Assembly: GCA_013697635.1 (NCBI GenBank)
Contig: JACCWM010000106.1
Location: 99,071 to 163,070, forward strand
Reading direction: 5' to 3'
DNA from: Lujinxingiaceae bacterium
GTDB taxonomy: Bacteria > Myxococcota_A > Bradymonadia > Bradymonadales > Bradymonadaceae
Length of the DNA stretch: 64,000 nt
Within the stretch, counting starts at the first letter, position 1; every line of letters begins with the position of its first letter. Position numbers and translations under genes: made by a program. The notes under the pieces are model-generated. The model was not told the origin of the DNA and searched no databases. It saw only the letters and a list, made by a program, of their open reading frames with translations. Below, piece by piece: positions 49,301 to 56,753 of the stretch.

Positions 49301-52149
49301 TGACCAATGCCGTGATGTACCTGCTCGGTAGCTGCACGAACGTGAGCAGCTGCCTTGGGCGCACGCCCGCGCTGAGCGGGTCGACCTTGCAGACCGTGAA
49401 CTTGATTCATGAAGTCATCGAGGACGGAACGCTGTTTTTGGTCGTCGATCGCGCCACGGCCACCAACGTCTCGAACACCTACGAGCTGACCGTTCGCATG
49501 GATGTGCCCTGTCAAGTGGGCCACCAGCGCTGTTCGTCGGACAGCGCCCGCCTGGAGGTTTGTGACTCGACGGGCACCTACAGCAGCTACGCTTGCGATG
49601 GCAACTCCTGCTCGAGCGCTGCTTGCACCGATCCCACGGGCGATTTCTGCCAGGATGCGGTCGCCTTGCAGTCGGGCGATCGTCGCAACGGCGTCTTGAG
49701 CGGCTTGAACACCATCGATCCGGGCGCGGGTGATGTCGGCAGCTGCTCGTTTAGCAACACCAGCCACGGCCGCGAGCACATCTTCGCACTCAGTATGACG
49801 ACGGGCGACGTGCTCTCGGTATTCTTGAACTCGAGCAATAGCGGCACGCGCCTCTATCTGCTCGAGGACTGCACCAACACCGAGACCTGTCTGGCCAACA
49901 CACTCAACTCGCGCGTGCACGAGCTGCACTATGTGTCGGACAAGGACCAGACGATCTTTTTGGTCGTCGATGACAGCGCAACGAGTTTGACGGTCACCTA
50001 CGACATGAGCGTGCGTATCCAGGAGGCCAACACCTGCGTGGCCGGGCAGACGCGCTGCGACGGCGACTACCTCGATGTTTGCACCTCGTTGGCTATCTGG
50101 AAGAACACCTACGAGTGTACCGACGGCTGCTTTGAGGGGCGTTGCAACACGCCAAGGGGCGACATCTGTCACGACGCGATCGCGATAAGCTCGGGCTACT
50201 CACTGGTGCATGCTTATGACGGCATGAGCAATGAGCTCTTTCCGGGAACCGACACGTGTTTTTATGCAGCAAACCAAAACTTTCCGGGCCGCGATCGTGT
50301 CTTCTCAATCGAGCTCAACCGAGGCGATCTGCTCGACGTCGAGTTCATCAGCACTAACACGGGTCAATTGAACAACTCCGGCATCTACGTCCTCGACAAC
50401 TGCGTGGGCGCCGAGGCCGACACCTGCCTGTACGGTGAAAAGGGTGGAACGATGCAGTTTTATGCGCCGCGCACCCAGACCTATTTCCTGGTGATCGATG
50501 CGACCAATGACGGCTTGAACCTCGAGTTGAGCGTCTTGGTGCGTCCCAACGCCGCAGTGTGCCAGCCGGGCAACAGCACCTGTGACCCGGTCGATGGCGT
50601 GCTCACCATGTGCAATGCGCGTGGTACGGCCGTCGAAGGCTATGCCCAGTGTGAATTTGGCTGTGATCGCCGCTTTTGTGCCGGTCCGCCAGCACCCAAC
50701 GACACCTGCCCGGATGCCGTGGTCATCGACGGCAAGACGCGCATCTTCGATACCTGGGAGCGCTTTGTGTCGAGCTACAACCCGGGTACAAGCTCGTGCA
50801 CGAACCTTGCGACTGCGGGCCCCGACGCAGCCTACAAGGTCAGCCTTGCCCCTGGCGAGGTTTTCAAGGCCAATGTTCTGGCAACGCACACGGTTCATCG
50901 CCCTGTGCTCTACCTCGTGCGCGACTGTGCCAGCATCACCACGAGCTGTGTCGCCGCAGGCGTCTCGACGCTGGCCAACGCAAGCCTCGAATACCTCTCG
51001 ATTGCGGGCGGCGACTACTTCCTCCTCGTCGATACCACGACCGCCTCACACACCGGGCCGTTCATCCTCGATGTCGACTTTCAGCCGAGCGAGTGCACGA
51101 TCGGCGACAAGCGCTGTGGCATCAACGATTTGGAGCTTTGCGGCCCGGTCGGCCTGTGGTTGCCCCAGAACTGCCCCTTCGGCTGTGCTAACCAGGCCTG
51201 TTTGCCCGCGACCAACGACACCTGCGCGCAGGCCTACGATGCGACCGGCGGGCTCGATATCACCTTTGACATGGACTCTTACACTAACCAGATGAACTCC
51301 GGAGATACAACGGGCTTGCCATGCACCAGCGGTGAGCCGACGCGCGGCACGGACGCTGTCTTCTTTGTCGACGTCGACAAAAACGACGTGATCATCGTCG
51401 ACGCCAAGGCCAACTTCGGCGATGTGGCGCTGTGGATCACCACGAGTTGTGCCACAGCGGCGAGCTCGTGTGTGGCGGGCGTCTACGGCTCGTCAAGCGC
51501 GCAGTTTTTGACCTATCGAGCGCCGGCGGCCGGGCGCTACTTCGTCGTGATGGATACCTGGATGAGCTCGGTTACGCCCCGCCAGTTCAACGGCCCCGTG
51601 AACCTGTCGATTTCAGTCTCACCGCCGAGCTGTGAGGCCTTCGAGATCTCGTGTATCGATGCCGACACGTTGCAGTATTGCCGCGACAACGGCAGCGGCT
51701 ATATCGACTACACCTGCCAGGACGGCTGTAACGAGGGCACCTGCGGCACGCCGCGCGGCGGCATCTGCCCCGATGCGATCGATGCCACTGGCGGGGGCAC
51801 GTTCACGGGCAACTTCGCCACTTTCCCCAACACCTCCGATCCGGGCTTTGGCGGTTGCACGGGCTTCGAAGCCCCCGGCCCCGACGCCGTCTACGCCATC
51901 GGCCTCAACGCCGGTCAATCCATGACCGCTACGCTCTCCAACGTCAGTGCAAATAACGATCTCTCACTTTACGTCGTTGCCAGCTGCTTCCATGTGCGCG
52001 ATACTTGCATGGTTGGTTCAGATGCTTATGGCACGGTACCCGAGACTTTGACGTATACCGCCTCACAATCGGAGATGGTCTACGTCGTCGCTGATACCTG
52101 GAACGCGAACGCTACTGGTCAGTTCCAGTTGATGATTGTAGTGCAGTAG
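43390..52149 (+). CDS. giant Cys-rich repeat lipoprotein B (about 2,919 residues)
   Basis: This is the paralogue of giant A with the same order. A lipoprotein signal ends LTAAC. A Cys-rich head follows (CLAGFAC, CVPGYYC, CLADNYC, CISGQFC), then two PPC-like sandwiches from DAYEPNNS, then 13 units of about 178 residues. Units at both ends match those of A one to one (such as DDYTNNYNPG in unit 2 and FATFPNTSDPGFGGCTGFEA in the last); the middle has one extra unit. The ATG at 43390 follows AAAGG; an ATG at 43429, just before the hydrophobic core, would give a more standard signal. It ends at a strong bidirectional terminator. No catalytic domain is seen. Confidence 0.9.
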   Translation: MSVHSVVSPLQLKMLVRALALFVGLWTLTLTAACGSDPVVDGCKDVTCERGVCNPSTKACANAASCSDDNACLAGFACNEGVCRAEFECSDTLPCARGACTDGVCQNAEVCAVEANCVPGYYCSADGSCQQNPCQNISCPRGQCTPSTGQCANAPTCTRATEGSDCLADNYCFAQNCVSAEALCTELNCPAGRGVCDPSLRACVNATDCEGSDRNCISGQFCNEINRCQQNLCNATSGQCARGVCEPGTGSCVNAPTCSGPSGCIDNFMCIGGSCQASAEACVECTGNQVCNFEPSSLSVSCAESAQGCLNGLGCLGERVCRDGRCAAPTACVPDAYEPNNSLADAANLKQALVSGPIAATLCAADVDFFSFDTRGLGLTRGTLVAELRVRSSDVGNGNVEVIVRNGVGTVMATGADANTGIITLEIALNAAQLGVYTIEVRDSGNITSAGLRYTLFADFVGASTVAACADNVADLAPGVINANSLDGQTYEMGSSCTSATNTARENIYRIELDTRSYVHLVVKPAAGVELTMSLRQSCLSRLSEIDCANLGGRGQTERLGLALDAGTYYLVVKGPAQNTGGAYTLEYTREAILCPAGVSYCADALTASLCNARGTGYQPMHCEHGCVAGGGFCAGEPGDTCQLAIDATQGYSGEIDWLALKNSYDPGVDSCVPNNTDGARTGGPDQVFVVNVGPGHALQADLSTTIDYGSLYMVEDCLDLANSCVGAVSQASPIQGGAQRKTLVWQNPSTETRRIFVIADAGKNWGGRATINISTGPVVCGAAESRCVGDDLEVCNVSQTAFETSRTCYFGCNANGSPQRCNPALNQVCKGALDIVGIGGSFSGMIDDYTNNYNPGRRGCTEREGTGNGAATGGDALFYVDADEGDVITAIVHADFDAVLWVTTDCSNAAQSCVAGSNQNVLTPEVLHFAAPHSGRYYIIVDSKVLAESGAFRLDVTVDLPMCPPGNLIGCSDTQTLTYCGPLGAPMPHRCDTTCTGSACDQPNGDVCHDAIRVFNGDVIANTFKGRNTLRPGSGNVGECSFPSGELFGSEGPIGADTIYAVALTAGQILNVTGHTQNLNADGVFYLLEDCANAQSCLDASEPNTHPDLVYVASEDKTIFIVASRVREGAHASGYTLNINVIDPECEPGERTCSDTSTMRICNSLHHFEFHGCTSSCQAGRCTVPTGDVCADPIQLRHLDRVEGNFLGTNSVNPGQKSPGQCSFNDDRFEAGAGPDTIYSIEMRAGQRLIANVRSASTQVLVYILEDCTRTTTCLANSLRSDVHSLEYVADVDKTVYVVVDLSALIGNTNATYELSIDLQFAGCTPGEVSCQADAKTLGVCGDDAFFALYPCTSTCSAGACDERRGGICADSISLRSGQQVSGNFSNDSHLSLDPHDSGACTFAAILETDERARHGADTIYTIEMAAGELLTARLDSRSDRAFMYLRDGCGQGSSTCLETTLPAMFSELNYVAEVDKTVTLVVTRSTAGRSNLVFELEVFLQTPGCFDGEVSCLADGVSLGVCTPEGHFTPYICEDGCLDGACETPRGDFCQDALEMFGGDTIIGNWMGLPTLNPGTGTFGACNLGTPGALGRETIYALNVPVGQVMRAELIPDTTSSTIRNNAIMYLMEDCADTASCLANTAPGSDTLFYASTEEKTVYLVVDYRADARPTVNYALTVTFETPDCMPGTYQCNSQGTSLQSCGASGVYSNIGCSSDSCTDGKCDDPSGLVCHEPIVAQSGDFLTGDWTAARGNNINPGSGTVGQCAFGTFQAQGNDTVYAVDLKAGEVLVVKMLKTATSWIVYVMEDCTNPSSCLASTRVDTELFYVADRDKTVHVVVDRTVTGASATTWEMQIDVLPQDCTPDARRCAGDTLQVCNNLNIWRDYECEGGCAAGQCLVPQGQSCPTAILATPGPTIHQGNWQGTAILNPGTGTVGQCAFGTAQAAGQDTIYAVPVKAGEILRAELTTNLTNAVMYLLGSCTNVSSCLGRTPALSGSTLQTVNLIHEVIEDGTLFLVVDRATATNVSNTYELTVRMDVPCQVGHQRCSSDSARLEVCDSTGTYSSYACDGNSCSSAACTDPTGDFCQDAVALQSGDRRNGVLSGLNTIDPGAGDVGSCSFSNTSHGREHIFALSMTTGDVLSVFLNSSNSGTRLYLLEDCTNTETCLANTLNSRVHELHYVSDKDQTIFLVVDDSATSLTVTYDMSVRIQEANTCVAGQTRCDGDYLDVCTSLAIWKNTYECTDGCFEGRCNTPRGDICHDAIAISSGYSLVHAYDGMSNELFPGTDTCFYAANQNFPGRDRVFSIELNRGDLLDVEFISTNTGQLNNSGIYVLDNCVGAEADTCLYGEKGGTMQFYAPRTQTYFLVIDATNDGLNLELSVLVRPNAAVCQPGNSTCDPVDGVLTMCNARGTAVEGYAQCEFGCDRRFCAGPPAPNDTCPDAVVIDGKTRIFDTWERFVSSYNPGTSSCTNLATAGPDAAYKVSLAPGEVFKANVLATHTVHRPVLYLVRDCASITTSCVAAGVSTLANASLEYLSIAGGDYFLLVDTTTASHTGPFILDVDFQPSECTIGDKRCGINDLELCGPVGLWLPQNCPFGCANQACLPATNDTCAQAYDATGGLDITFDMDSYTNQMNSGDTTGLPCTSGEPTRGTDAVFFVDVDKNDVIIVDAKANFGDVALWITTSCATAASSCVAGVYGSSSAQFLTYRAPAAGRYFVVMDTWMSSVTPRQFNGPVNLSISVSPPSCEAFEISCIDADTLQYCRDNGSGYIDYTCQDGCNEGTCGTPRGGICPDAIDATGGGTFTGNFATFPNTSDPGFGGCTGFEAPGPDAVYAIGLNAGQSMTATLSNVSANNDLSLYVVASCFHVRDTCMVGSDAYGTVPETLTYTASQSEMVYVVADTWNANATGQFQLMIVVQ
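45168..52146 (+). repeat. 13 tandem protein-coding repeats of ~535 nt in gene B
   Basis: Units begin near 45168, 45725, 46276, 46824, 47358, 47904, 48444, 48972, 49507, 50031, 50556, 51091 and 51627. Spacing is 524-557 nt, the last unit being 519 nt to the stop. The same Cys module plus beta-sandwich layout as in gene A is used. Confidence 0.9.
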
Positions 52150-52174
52150 CCCTGACTTGGTGGATGTGTGAATG

Positions 52175-52210
52175 AAAAACGGGCCCCTCTTCGCAGAGGG
52201 GCCCGTTTTT
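52175..52210. terminator. perfect 16-bp bidirectional terminator
   Basis: The arms 52175-52190 and 52195-52210 are perfectly complementary, begin AAAAA and end TTTTT, around a TCGC loop. It separates giant gene B from the convergent metal operon. Confidence 0.9.
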
Positions 52211-52241
52211 GTTTCGTCTTCGCACAGCGCTGGTTAGTCGC

Positions 52242-52901
52242 TCAGAGCTGGGTGACGAGCAGGCGCGATGCAAGGCTCTCGCTGACGGTCGCCTCGGTGC
52301 CGTCGATCTTGATGAACATCTGGCCGTCAAAGGAGAGCACGTTGAGGATTTCGATGGTGACGCTTGGCGTGAGGCCGATCATCTCGAGGTAGCGAAGCAC
52401 CTCGGGCTGCTGGTCGAGCACACGCTCGATGCGCACGCGCATCTGGGGTTTGGCGTTGCTCAAGGGGATCGCGTCGTGGCGATAAATCTCGCCGTCGGCC
52501 GTCGGAATCGGGTCACCATGGGGATCAAATCGCGGGTGGGCCAAAAACTTGTCGATGCGCTCGGCGAGCATATCGCTGATCGCGTGCTCGAGACGCTCGG
52601 CTTCGGCGTGCACCTCGTCCCAGCTGTAATCGAGGGTCTGAACCAAGAAGACCTCGATGAGGCGATGGTTGCGTATCACCTTGAGCGCGGCCCGGTTTCC
52701 TTGCTCGGTGAGGCGCGCGCCCTTGTAGGGCTGGTATTCGACCAGACCCTCACCCGCGAGCGACTTGAGCATGTTCGTCACCGAAGGCAGCGAGATCTCC
52801 ATCTGCTTGGCCAAAGCCTTGGTCTTGACGCGGCTCTCGGGATCATCTGCCTGGAGGTGGTAGATGGCCTTGAGATAATTTTCAACAGAGATTGTGGGCA
52901 T
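52242..52901 (-). CDS. DtxR/MntR-family metal-dependent regulator (TroR-like)
   Basis: The 219-residue protein has an N-terminal winged helix (VKTKALAKQMEISLPSVTNMLKSL), the metal-binding dimer domain, and a C-terminal SH3/FeoA-like domain. Ligands match DtxR numbering: His79, Glu83, His98 at the ancillary site and Glu105, His106 at the primary site. DtxR's Cys102 is Glu102 here, as in manganese-type MntR/TroR proteins, so Mn(II) sensing is likely. The ATG at 52901 gives a normal start. It is the last gene of the transporter operon, like troR of Treponema, and may repress it through the box at 56640-56658. Confidence 0.9.
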   Translation of the reverse strand: MPTISVENYLKAIYHLQADDPESRVKTKALAKQMEISLPSVTNMLKSLAGEGLVEYQPYKGARLTEQGNRAALKVIRNHRLIEVFLVQTLDYSWDEVHAEAERLEHAISDMLAERIDKFLAHPRFDPHGDPIPTADGEIYRHDAIPLSNAKPQMRVRIERVLDQQPEVLRYLEMIGLTPSVTIEILNVLSFDGQMFIKIDGTEATVSESLASRLLVTQL

Positions 52902-52984
52902 AAATCGCGCTTTGGCCTTGAGGGAGTCAGGGCACAAGATCTAACAAATCGATGGCACGCAGGCAAGGCGCTTCGGGCGCCGAT

Positions 52985-53896
52985 TCAGCCCTCGAGCGCG
53001 TTGATCGACGACGCTTCGGGCCCAAGACCCTGGCCGCAGTGGCGGCCCGGGCTAAAAACCAGGCCGTGGCGCGGGCCAAACAAGAATACCGCGGCATAGA
53101 TCAGCCCGCCGGTGACGACGATGGCGCCGGCCGCGGAGCTGTCGATCCAGATCGCCACGTACATGCCCACCGTGGCCGAGACCACGCCATGTGCGACGGC
53201 AAAGGCCAGCATCAGGTGCAGCCTGTCGCTGAGCCGGTGGGCTGTGGCTGCCGGCACAATGATCAAGGCGATGACCAAGATGGCGCCCACGGCCTCGAAG
53301 CTTGCCACAGTGGTCAAGGAGACGGCCGTCATCAAGCCGTAGTGCACGGCGGCCACAGGAATGCCCAGGCTCTTGGCAAAGCCCGGGTCGAAGCTGCTCG
53401 CGCTTAGCCAACGGTAGAATACGGCGACAAGCACGAGCACCAGCGGGGTGACAAAGGCCAACAGCCAGATCGAGCGATCGGAGACGCCGAGCACGTCGCC
53501 AAAGAGCAGGCAGTGTGTGTCGATATGCGCATCTTGCACGCGCGTCGAGAGCAAGATGACGCCTGCGGCAAACATGGCGGTGAAGACGATGCCGATGGCG
53601 GCGTCGGGGCGGATGTTGGGCCGGCGCGACAGCGTTTCGATGCCGACGGTAGCCAAAAGCCCGGTGAGCGCTGCGCCAAAGAGCATGACCGGGGCCGAAA
53701 GTGAGCCGCTGATCAGAAATGCCGCGACGATTCCCGGTAGCGCAACGTGCGCCAGAGCGTCGGCGACCAGGCTCATGCGCCGAAGGTAGAGAAAAACCCC
53801 GAGCACCGCGCAGGCAACGGCGACCAGAGTCACCGAGAGCATGCCGCGCCACATCCAGGCGCCCCACGTCCAGGGATCGACAAGCCAGCTCAACAT
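52985..53896 (-). CDS. metal ABC transporter permease (TroD/ZnuB family)
   Basis: The 303-residue protein has eight or nine membrane segments and the ABC-3 family phrases RRMSLVADALAHVALPGI, RPDAAIGIVFTAMFAAGVIL and GAILVIALIIVPAATAHRL. It pairs with the second permease to form the membrane channel. Its ATG overlaps the stop of the upstream permease (TGATG), showing translational coupling. The frame is open well upstream but that part lies inside the other permease and is not coding. Confidence 0.92.
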   Translation of the reverse strand: MLSWLVDPWTWGAWMWRGMLSVTLVAVACAVLGVFLYLRRMSLVADALAHVALPGIVAAFLISGSLSAPVMLFGAALTGLLATVGIETLSRRPNIRPDAAIGIVFTAMFAAGVILLSTRVQDAHIDTHCLLFGDVLGVSDRSIWLLAFVTPLVLVLVAVFYRWLSASSFDPGFAKSLGIPVAAVHYGLMTAVSLTTVASFEAVGAILVIALIIVPAATAHRLSDRLHLMLAFAVAHGVVSATVGMYVAIWIDSSAAGAIVVTGGLIYAAVFLFGPRHGLVFSPGRHCGQGLGPEASSINALEG

Positions 53897-54843
53897 CAGC
53901 CACCTCGCCTGGCGGCGATCGCGCGCGCCGATGAAGCACGACGAACCCAGGACGGAACCACACCGCCGCGAGGCCCAAAGAAGAGTGCGCCGAGAAAGAG
54001 CGCAGCCGCGACGAGCACCATCGCCGGGCCCGTAGCGACGCCTTCTGCCATGTAGCTCAGAAATGCGCCCAGCGCGCCGGAGACGGCGCCAACGAGCATG
54101 GCAAAAAGCAGGACGTGGCCCAGGCGCTTGGAGAGAAAGAGCGCGGCCGAGGGCGGAATGATCAACATGGCGGCCACCAACACCACGCCGACCGCCTGGA
54201 TCGAGATCACCACGCACACCGCGAGCGCGCTGAGCAAGGCCATTTGCACGAGCGAGGTGGGGATGCCGATCGAGCGGGCGAAGCCTTCGTCAAAGACGGT
54301 GAGCTTCAAAGGACGGTAGAAAACGCCGACCAGCGCGCCAAGGCCCAGGCTCGTGGCCAACAGCGCGATGAGCTGATCGCGCGAGATCCCGGCAGCATTT
54401 CCAAAGAGAAAGCCGCCCAGCCCGGACTGTGCGCCCGTCGGCGAGTTCTGAATGTAGGAGAGCAAGACAATGCCAAAACCAAAGAACACGGAGAGCACGA
54501 TGCCAATGGCGGCGTCGGGACGCGTTCGTGGCCCGCGGCTGATCACGCCGATGAGCAGCGCGGCAGCGAGCGCCGAGACCAGCGCGCCGGCCAAAAGCGC
54601 GCCCATTGACTTGGCGCCAACGAGCAAGAAGGCCACGCAGACACCAGGAAGCGTGGCGTGACCGGTGGCATCGCCGATCAGTGACATACCACGCAGCACC
54701 AGGAAGGTGCCGACCAGCGCACAGATCGCGCCGACGAGGATCGAGGCGCCAAGGGCTTCAAGCGCAAACGCATAACGAAACGAGAAGAACTCGGCTGCGC
54801 GTTGCGCGTAGATCGACGTGTCGATGGCAACAATCGCGTTCAT
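53896..54843 (-). CDS. metal ABC transporter permease (TroC/ZnuB family)
   Basis: The 315-residue protein is the first of two ABC-3 permeases, with LRGMSLIGDATGHATLPGV, RPDAAIGIVLSVFFGFGIVLL and GVVLVAAMLIIPPSAALFL. Its start overlaps the ATPase stop by ATGA. Having two different permeases rather than a homodimer is typical of tro/mnt/sit-type systems and not of znuABC. Confidence 0.92.
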   Translation of the reverse strand: MNAIVAIDTSIYAQRAAEFFSFRYAFALEALGASILVGAICALVGTFLVLRGMSLIGDATGHATLPGVCVAFLLVGAKSMGALLAGALVSALAAALLIGVISRGPRTRPDAAIGIVLSVFFGFGIVLLSYIQNSPTGAQSGLGGFLFGNAAGISRDQLIALLATSLGLGALVGVFYRPLKLTVFDEGFARSIGIPTSLVQMALLSALAVCVVISIQAVGVVLVAAMLIIPPSAALFLSKRLGHVLLFAMLVGAVSGALGAFLSYMAEGVATGPAMVLVAAALFLGALFFGPRGGVVPSWVRRASSARAIAARRGG

Positions 54844-55595
54844 GCGGAGACCAACGTGGTGTCCTTGTTGCTGAAGACGGCGAGCTTTCCGCCGTAGGTC
54901 CTTTGCAAAAGATCTGGAGTAAAGACTTTGTCGGTGGGACCGTGGGCGATGAGCTTGCGGTTGATCAAGACGAGCTCCTCGAAATATTCGCGAAGCGTGG
55001 ACAAATCGTGGTGCACGACGAGCACGGTCTTGCCTTCGTCGCGAAGCGAGCGCAAGACCTCGACAATCGCGCTCTCGGTGGCTGCATCGACGCCGGCAAA
55101 AGGCTCGTCCATCAGGTAGATGTCGCCTTGTTGGGCCAGGGCGCGGGCCAAGAAGACGCGCTGCTGCTGTCCACCGGAGAGCTCGCCAATCTGGCGCTCG
55201 GCCAGCTGCACGAGGCCGACGAGCTCGAGTGAGCGCTCAACAAGGTCGCGATCGACGGTTGTGAAGCGTCGAAACAAGCCGAGATGGGCATAACGGCCCT
55301 GGGCGACGACGTCTCGAACGGTGACGGGAAAATCCCAATCCACCGAGCCTCGCTGGGGCACATAAGTTATTCGGCGAAGGGCACGTTTGGCCGTCGAGCC
55401 GAAGACCTCGACCTTGCCGCGATTGGGCAGGATCGAGCCGACAATTGCCTTGATCATGGTGGACTTACCTGCGCCGTTTGGGCCAACAACTCCGATGAGT
55501 TTTCCGCCAGTCAACGAAAAGCCTACCGAGTCTAAAGCGAGCTCATCGCCGTAATAGACGGTCAAATCCGTTACGCACAAGACGGCTTCACTCAT
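54840..55595 (-). CDS. metal ABC transporter ATP-binding protein (TroB/ZnuC family)
   Basis: The 251-residue ATPase drives import. Walker A is GPNGAGKST (residues 38-46), followed by a Q-loop VPQRGSVDWDFP typical of Mn/Zn importers, signature LSGGQQQR (139-146), Walker B IYLMDEPF, and the H-loop VVHHDL. Its ATG overlaps the binding-protein stop (ATGA). Confidence 0.95.
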   Translation of the reverse strand: MSEAVLCVTDLTVYYGDELALDSVGFSLTGGKLIGVVGPNGAGKSTMIKAIVGSILPNRGKVEVFGSTAKRALRRITYVPQRGSVDWDFPVTVRDVVAQGRYAHLGLFRRFTTVDRDLVERSLELVGLVQLAERQIGELSGGQQQRVFLARALAQQGDIYLMDEPFAGVDAATESAIVEVLRSLRDEGKTVLVVHHDLSTLREYFEELVLINRKLIAHGPTDKVFTPDLLQRTYGGKLAVFSNKDTTLVSA

Positions 55596-56575
55596 GAACC
55601 ACTCCTGGTCTCGCCCTCTTCGATGATCGGTTGGCTGGCGAGTTCAAACGGCGTGTACTGGCCGCCGAGCGCCTCGGTGATCATGCGCACGTTCTCGACC
55701 ACGGTTTTGACAAAGGTGTCTGCCGGTCCGCCAGCCACACCGATGCTGTCCGAGAACAGTGGCCCTGCAACGCGCGCACCAGTCGCCCGGCCGACCTGGT
55801 TGATCAGCGACGGGTTGACCGAGGTCTCGACGAAGACGGCCGGGGCGTTACGCTTTCGCACCAAGTCAATCATGTTGGCGACGTCACGCTGGCTCGCCTC
55901 CTGCTCGGTGCTGATGCCCTGGATCGCCTCGACGTCGATACTGTAGGCGCGCCCAAAGTAGTTGAAGGCGTCGTGGCTGGTTACGAGCACGCGCTGGTTG
56001 GATGGAATCGTCGCCAATTGCACCTCAATCCACGAGTGCAGGCGCTCGAGCAAGGCCGCATAGTCGGCGCTTCGCTGGCGAATGATTGCGCCTTGTGCGG
56101 TTTTTGGGCCAACGAGCTCGACCATCGCCTGGCCAACCGACTCTGAGGCTGTGCGCCAGGCCAAGATGTCGAACCAGAAGTGTGGATCGACGCCGCCGGG
56201 GCTGTCGCGCATGGCAATCGGTGTGATGTTCTCGCTGGCTACGACAATGCGGCGCTCACCGCCGGCGTGACGCACCAGGCCCTCGATCCACCCTTCGAGA
56301 AAGAGCCCGTTCATCACGACCATCTGGCTCTTTGCCATCAGGCGCGCATCACCCGGGCGGGGTTGGTACAGGTGTGGATCGGAGCCCGGACTCATGATGC
56401 CTTCGACGCGCACGACATCGCCGCCTAGCTGGCGCGCCATGTCCTCGAGCATCGTCGTGGTGGCGACCACCAGCGGGCGAGGGTCATCGTCGGACGGCAC
56501 GCTCGTGGCCTTGCAGCCGGCGACAATCATGGCGACGAGCATCACAGCAAGCAGTGTTATCAATTTTGTTTTCAT
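55592..56575 (-). CDS. metal ABC transporter substrate-binding lipoprotein (TroA/ZnuA family)
   Basis: This cluster A-I solute-binding protein, 327 residues, has a lipoprotein signal (VAMIVAGC, Cys21). Metal ligands by motif are His68 (SDPHLYQ), His132 (VDPHFWF), His201 (TSHDAFNYF) and Asp276 (FSDSIG), as in TroA. There is no His-rich loop of zinc-specific ZnuA, which with the regulator type suggests manganese, zinc not excluded. A lipid anchor in a Gram-negative would place it at the inner membrane's outer face or the outer membrane. The ATG at 56575 is selected because the signal starts there. Confidence 0.93.
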   Translation of the reverse strand: MKTKLITLLAVMLVAMIVAGCKATSVPSDDDPRPLVVATTTMLEDMARQLGGDVVRVEGIMSPGSDPHLYQPRPGDARLMAKSQMVVMNGLFLEGWIEGLVRHAGGERRIVVASENITPIAMRDSPGGVDPHFWFDILAWRTASESVGQAMVELVGPKTAQGAIIRQRSADYAALLERLHSWIEVQLATIPSNQRVLVTSHDAFNYFGRAYSIDVEAIQGISTEQEASQRDVANMIDLVRKRNAPAVFVETSVNPSLINQVGRATGARVAGPLFSDSIGVAGGPADTFVKTVVENVRMITEALGGQYTPFELASQPIIEEGETRSGS

Positions 56576-56633
56576 TGGATCACTCGCCAGGCGCAGTTCA
56601 CTTCCACCTACCCCAAGTGAGATAAGCCTTAAT

Positions 56634-56663
56634 ATAAGATTAGGCAAGGCTAATATATTTCAA
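56634..56663 (-). promoter_or_regulatory. promoter of the tro-type operon
   Basis: On the minus strand TTGAAA (56658-56663) and TCTTAT (56634-56639) are 18 nt apart, about 60 nt before the first ATG. The spacer holds the DtxR-like box. Confidence 0.5.
56640..56658. promoter_or_regulatory. DtxR/IdeR-like operator
   Basis: TTAGGCAAGGCTAATATAT agrees with the DtxR/IdeR consensus TTAGGTTAGGCTAACCTAA at 14 of 19 bases by hand alignment. The core ATTAG...CTAAT (56639-56654) is palindromic. A second partial box TAAGCCTTA is at 56623-56631. The site fits binding by the regulator encoded at the end of the operon. Confidence 0.6.
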
Positions 56664-56685
56664 GGGCACAATTTTGCCTGGGACC

Positions 56686-56725
56686 AAAAAAGAGCGCTGC
56701 GATGAACAGTCCATCGCAGCGCTCT
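56686..56725 (-). terminator. terminator of the giant TPR gene
   Basis: A 14-bp perfect stem (56712-56725 with 56691-56704) on the minus strand is followed by TTTTTT, 28 nt after the stop at 56754. Confidence 0.9.
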
Positions 56726-56753
56726 CAAATTTCACGGTCAAGCGGCCAGACTC

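Noticed and set aside
35042..52149. Possibility that the giant genes are a misassembly of repeats
   Set aside because: Units are well diverged at DNA level, the frame is intact throughout both genes, and the heads differ clearly, which does not look like a collapsed or duplicated assembly.
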